Shown one piece after another: positions 63,967-64,000 of a DNA stretch of 64,000 bases (the first letter of the stretch is position 1; the number at the start of each line of letters is the position of its first letter). Position numbers and translations under genes: made by a program. A model generated the notes under the pieces. The model saw only the letters and a list, made by a program, of their open reading frames with translations, did no database searches and was not told the DNA's origin. The stretch spans positions 124,001 through 188,000 of the forward strand of contig SBEG01000002.1 in assembly GCA_009668975.1 (NCBI GenBank), read 5' to 3'. This DNA is from Deltaproteobacteria bacterium. GTDB taxonomy: Bacteria > Desulfobacterota > Desulfuromonadia > Geobacterales > Geobacteraceae.

Positions 63967-64000
63967 AGCAGAATGATACACGATAATACTAAACAATCCG
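63967..64000 (+). promoter_or_regulatory. Truncated start of a third GEMM-I riboswitch
   Basis: AGAATGATACACGATAATAC is identical to the 5' end of the riboswitch at 61871-61983 read on the minus strand. The sequence continues TAAACAATCCG, the first arm of the first hairpin, which resembles the CAACCATCC arm at 6301. The window ends here, so the rest and the controlled gene lie to the right. Confidence 0.8.

Overview
The window reads like an accessory-rich stretch of a Desulfuromonadia/Geobacter-type delta-proteobacterial chromosome. This is inferred from GEMM-I riboswitches of the type common in Geobacter, large PAS/heme-linked hybrid sensor kinases, a tandem split pqiA, YaaR and EcsC family genes, and moderate GC. 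No rRNA, tRNA, CRISPR array, intact insertion sequence or replication origin was seen. Gene remnants are unusually frequent, so the window looks like a mosaic of housekeeping operons separated by decayed imports.

Layout. 1-660: fused remnants of hsdM and an Mrr endonuclease. 690-6800: REP-like palindromes and three decayed REP-associated transposase starts around a TVP38 membrane protein, a Gln/Arg-repeat lipoprotein, a stand-alone double-Cache protein, and a riboswitch-controlled small secreted protein. 6841-11639: a TraB-like membrane protein and the pqiA-pqiA-pqiB-pqiC lipid-transport operon. 12067-15386: yaaR, then permease and efflux gene fragments, a GH3 lipoprotein gene broken by one stop codon, and an outer-membrane protein fragment. 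15440-22241: an unusual amino-acid ABC transporter locus whose binding-protein halves occur in reversed order, with a fused multi-domain permease, an S9 oligopeptidase lipoprotein, and an ATPase carrying a C-terminal domain that resembles a degenerate RsbW-type kinase fold.

22496-25594: a sulfur island (CstB-like persulfide dioxygenase-rhodanese plus two YeeE/YedE half-transporters). 25840-32163: an ion channel with an odd filter and small stress genes (Pmp3, CsbD, DUF3309-like), a hydrolase, a broken disulfide reductase and a zinc metallopeptidase. 32406-37783: a compact five-gene minus-strand operon (AsnB, acyl-AMP ligase, hexapeptide acyltransferase, NadE-like enzyme, acyl carrier protein) that looks like a small biosynthetic pathway. 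38049-43689: a small regulator, a ferredoxin, a secreted transglutaminase-like protein and a P2A calcium ATPase. 44309-48315: EcsC, a heme-linked sensor kinase broken in a G tract, and a J-domain protein. 48575-55508: nhaA followed by the mrpABCDEFG Na+/H+ antiporter operon. 55708-63548: an ADP-ribosylglycohydrolase, a beta-propeller/thrombospondin-3 protein, an NTF2-like/PAS hybrid kinase, a def remnant, a second riboswitch with a small DNA-binding protein, and a type II NADH dehydrogenase. A third riboswitch begins at the right edge.

The strongest candidates for something undescribed are the ABC transporter with reshuffled binding lobes and a kinase-like ATPase tail, and the AsnB/ligase/LbH/NadE/ACP operon. 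All family calls come from reading motifs by eye; none was checked against a database.
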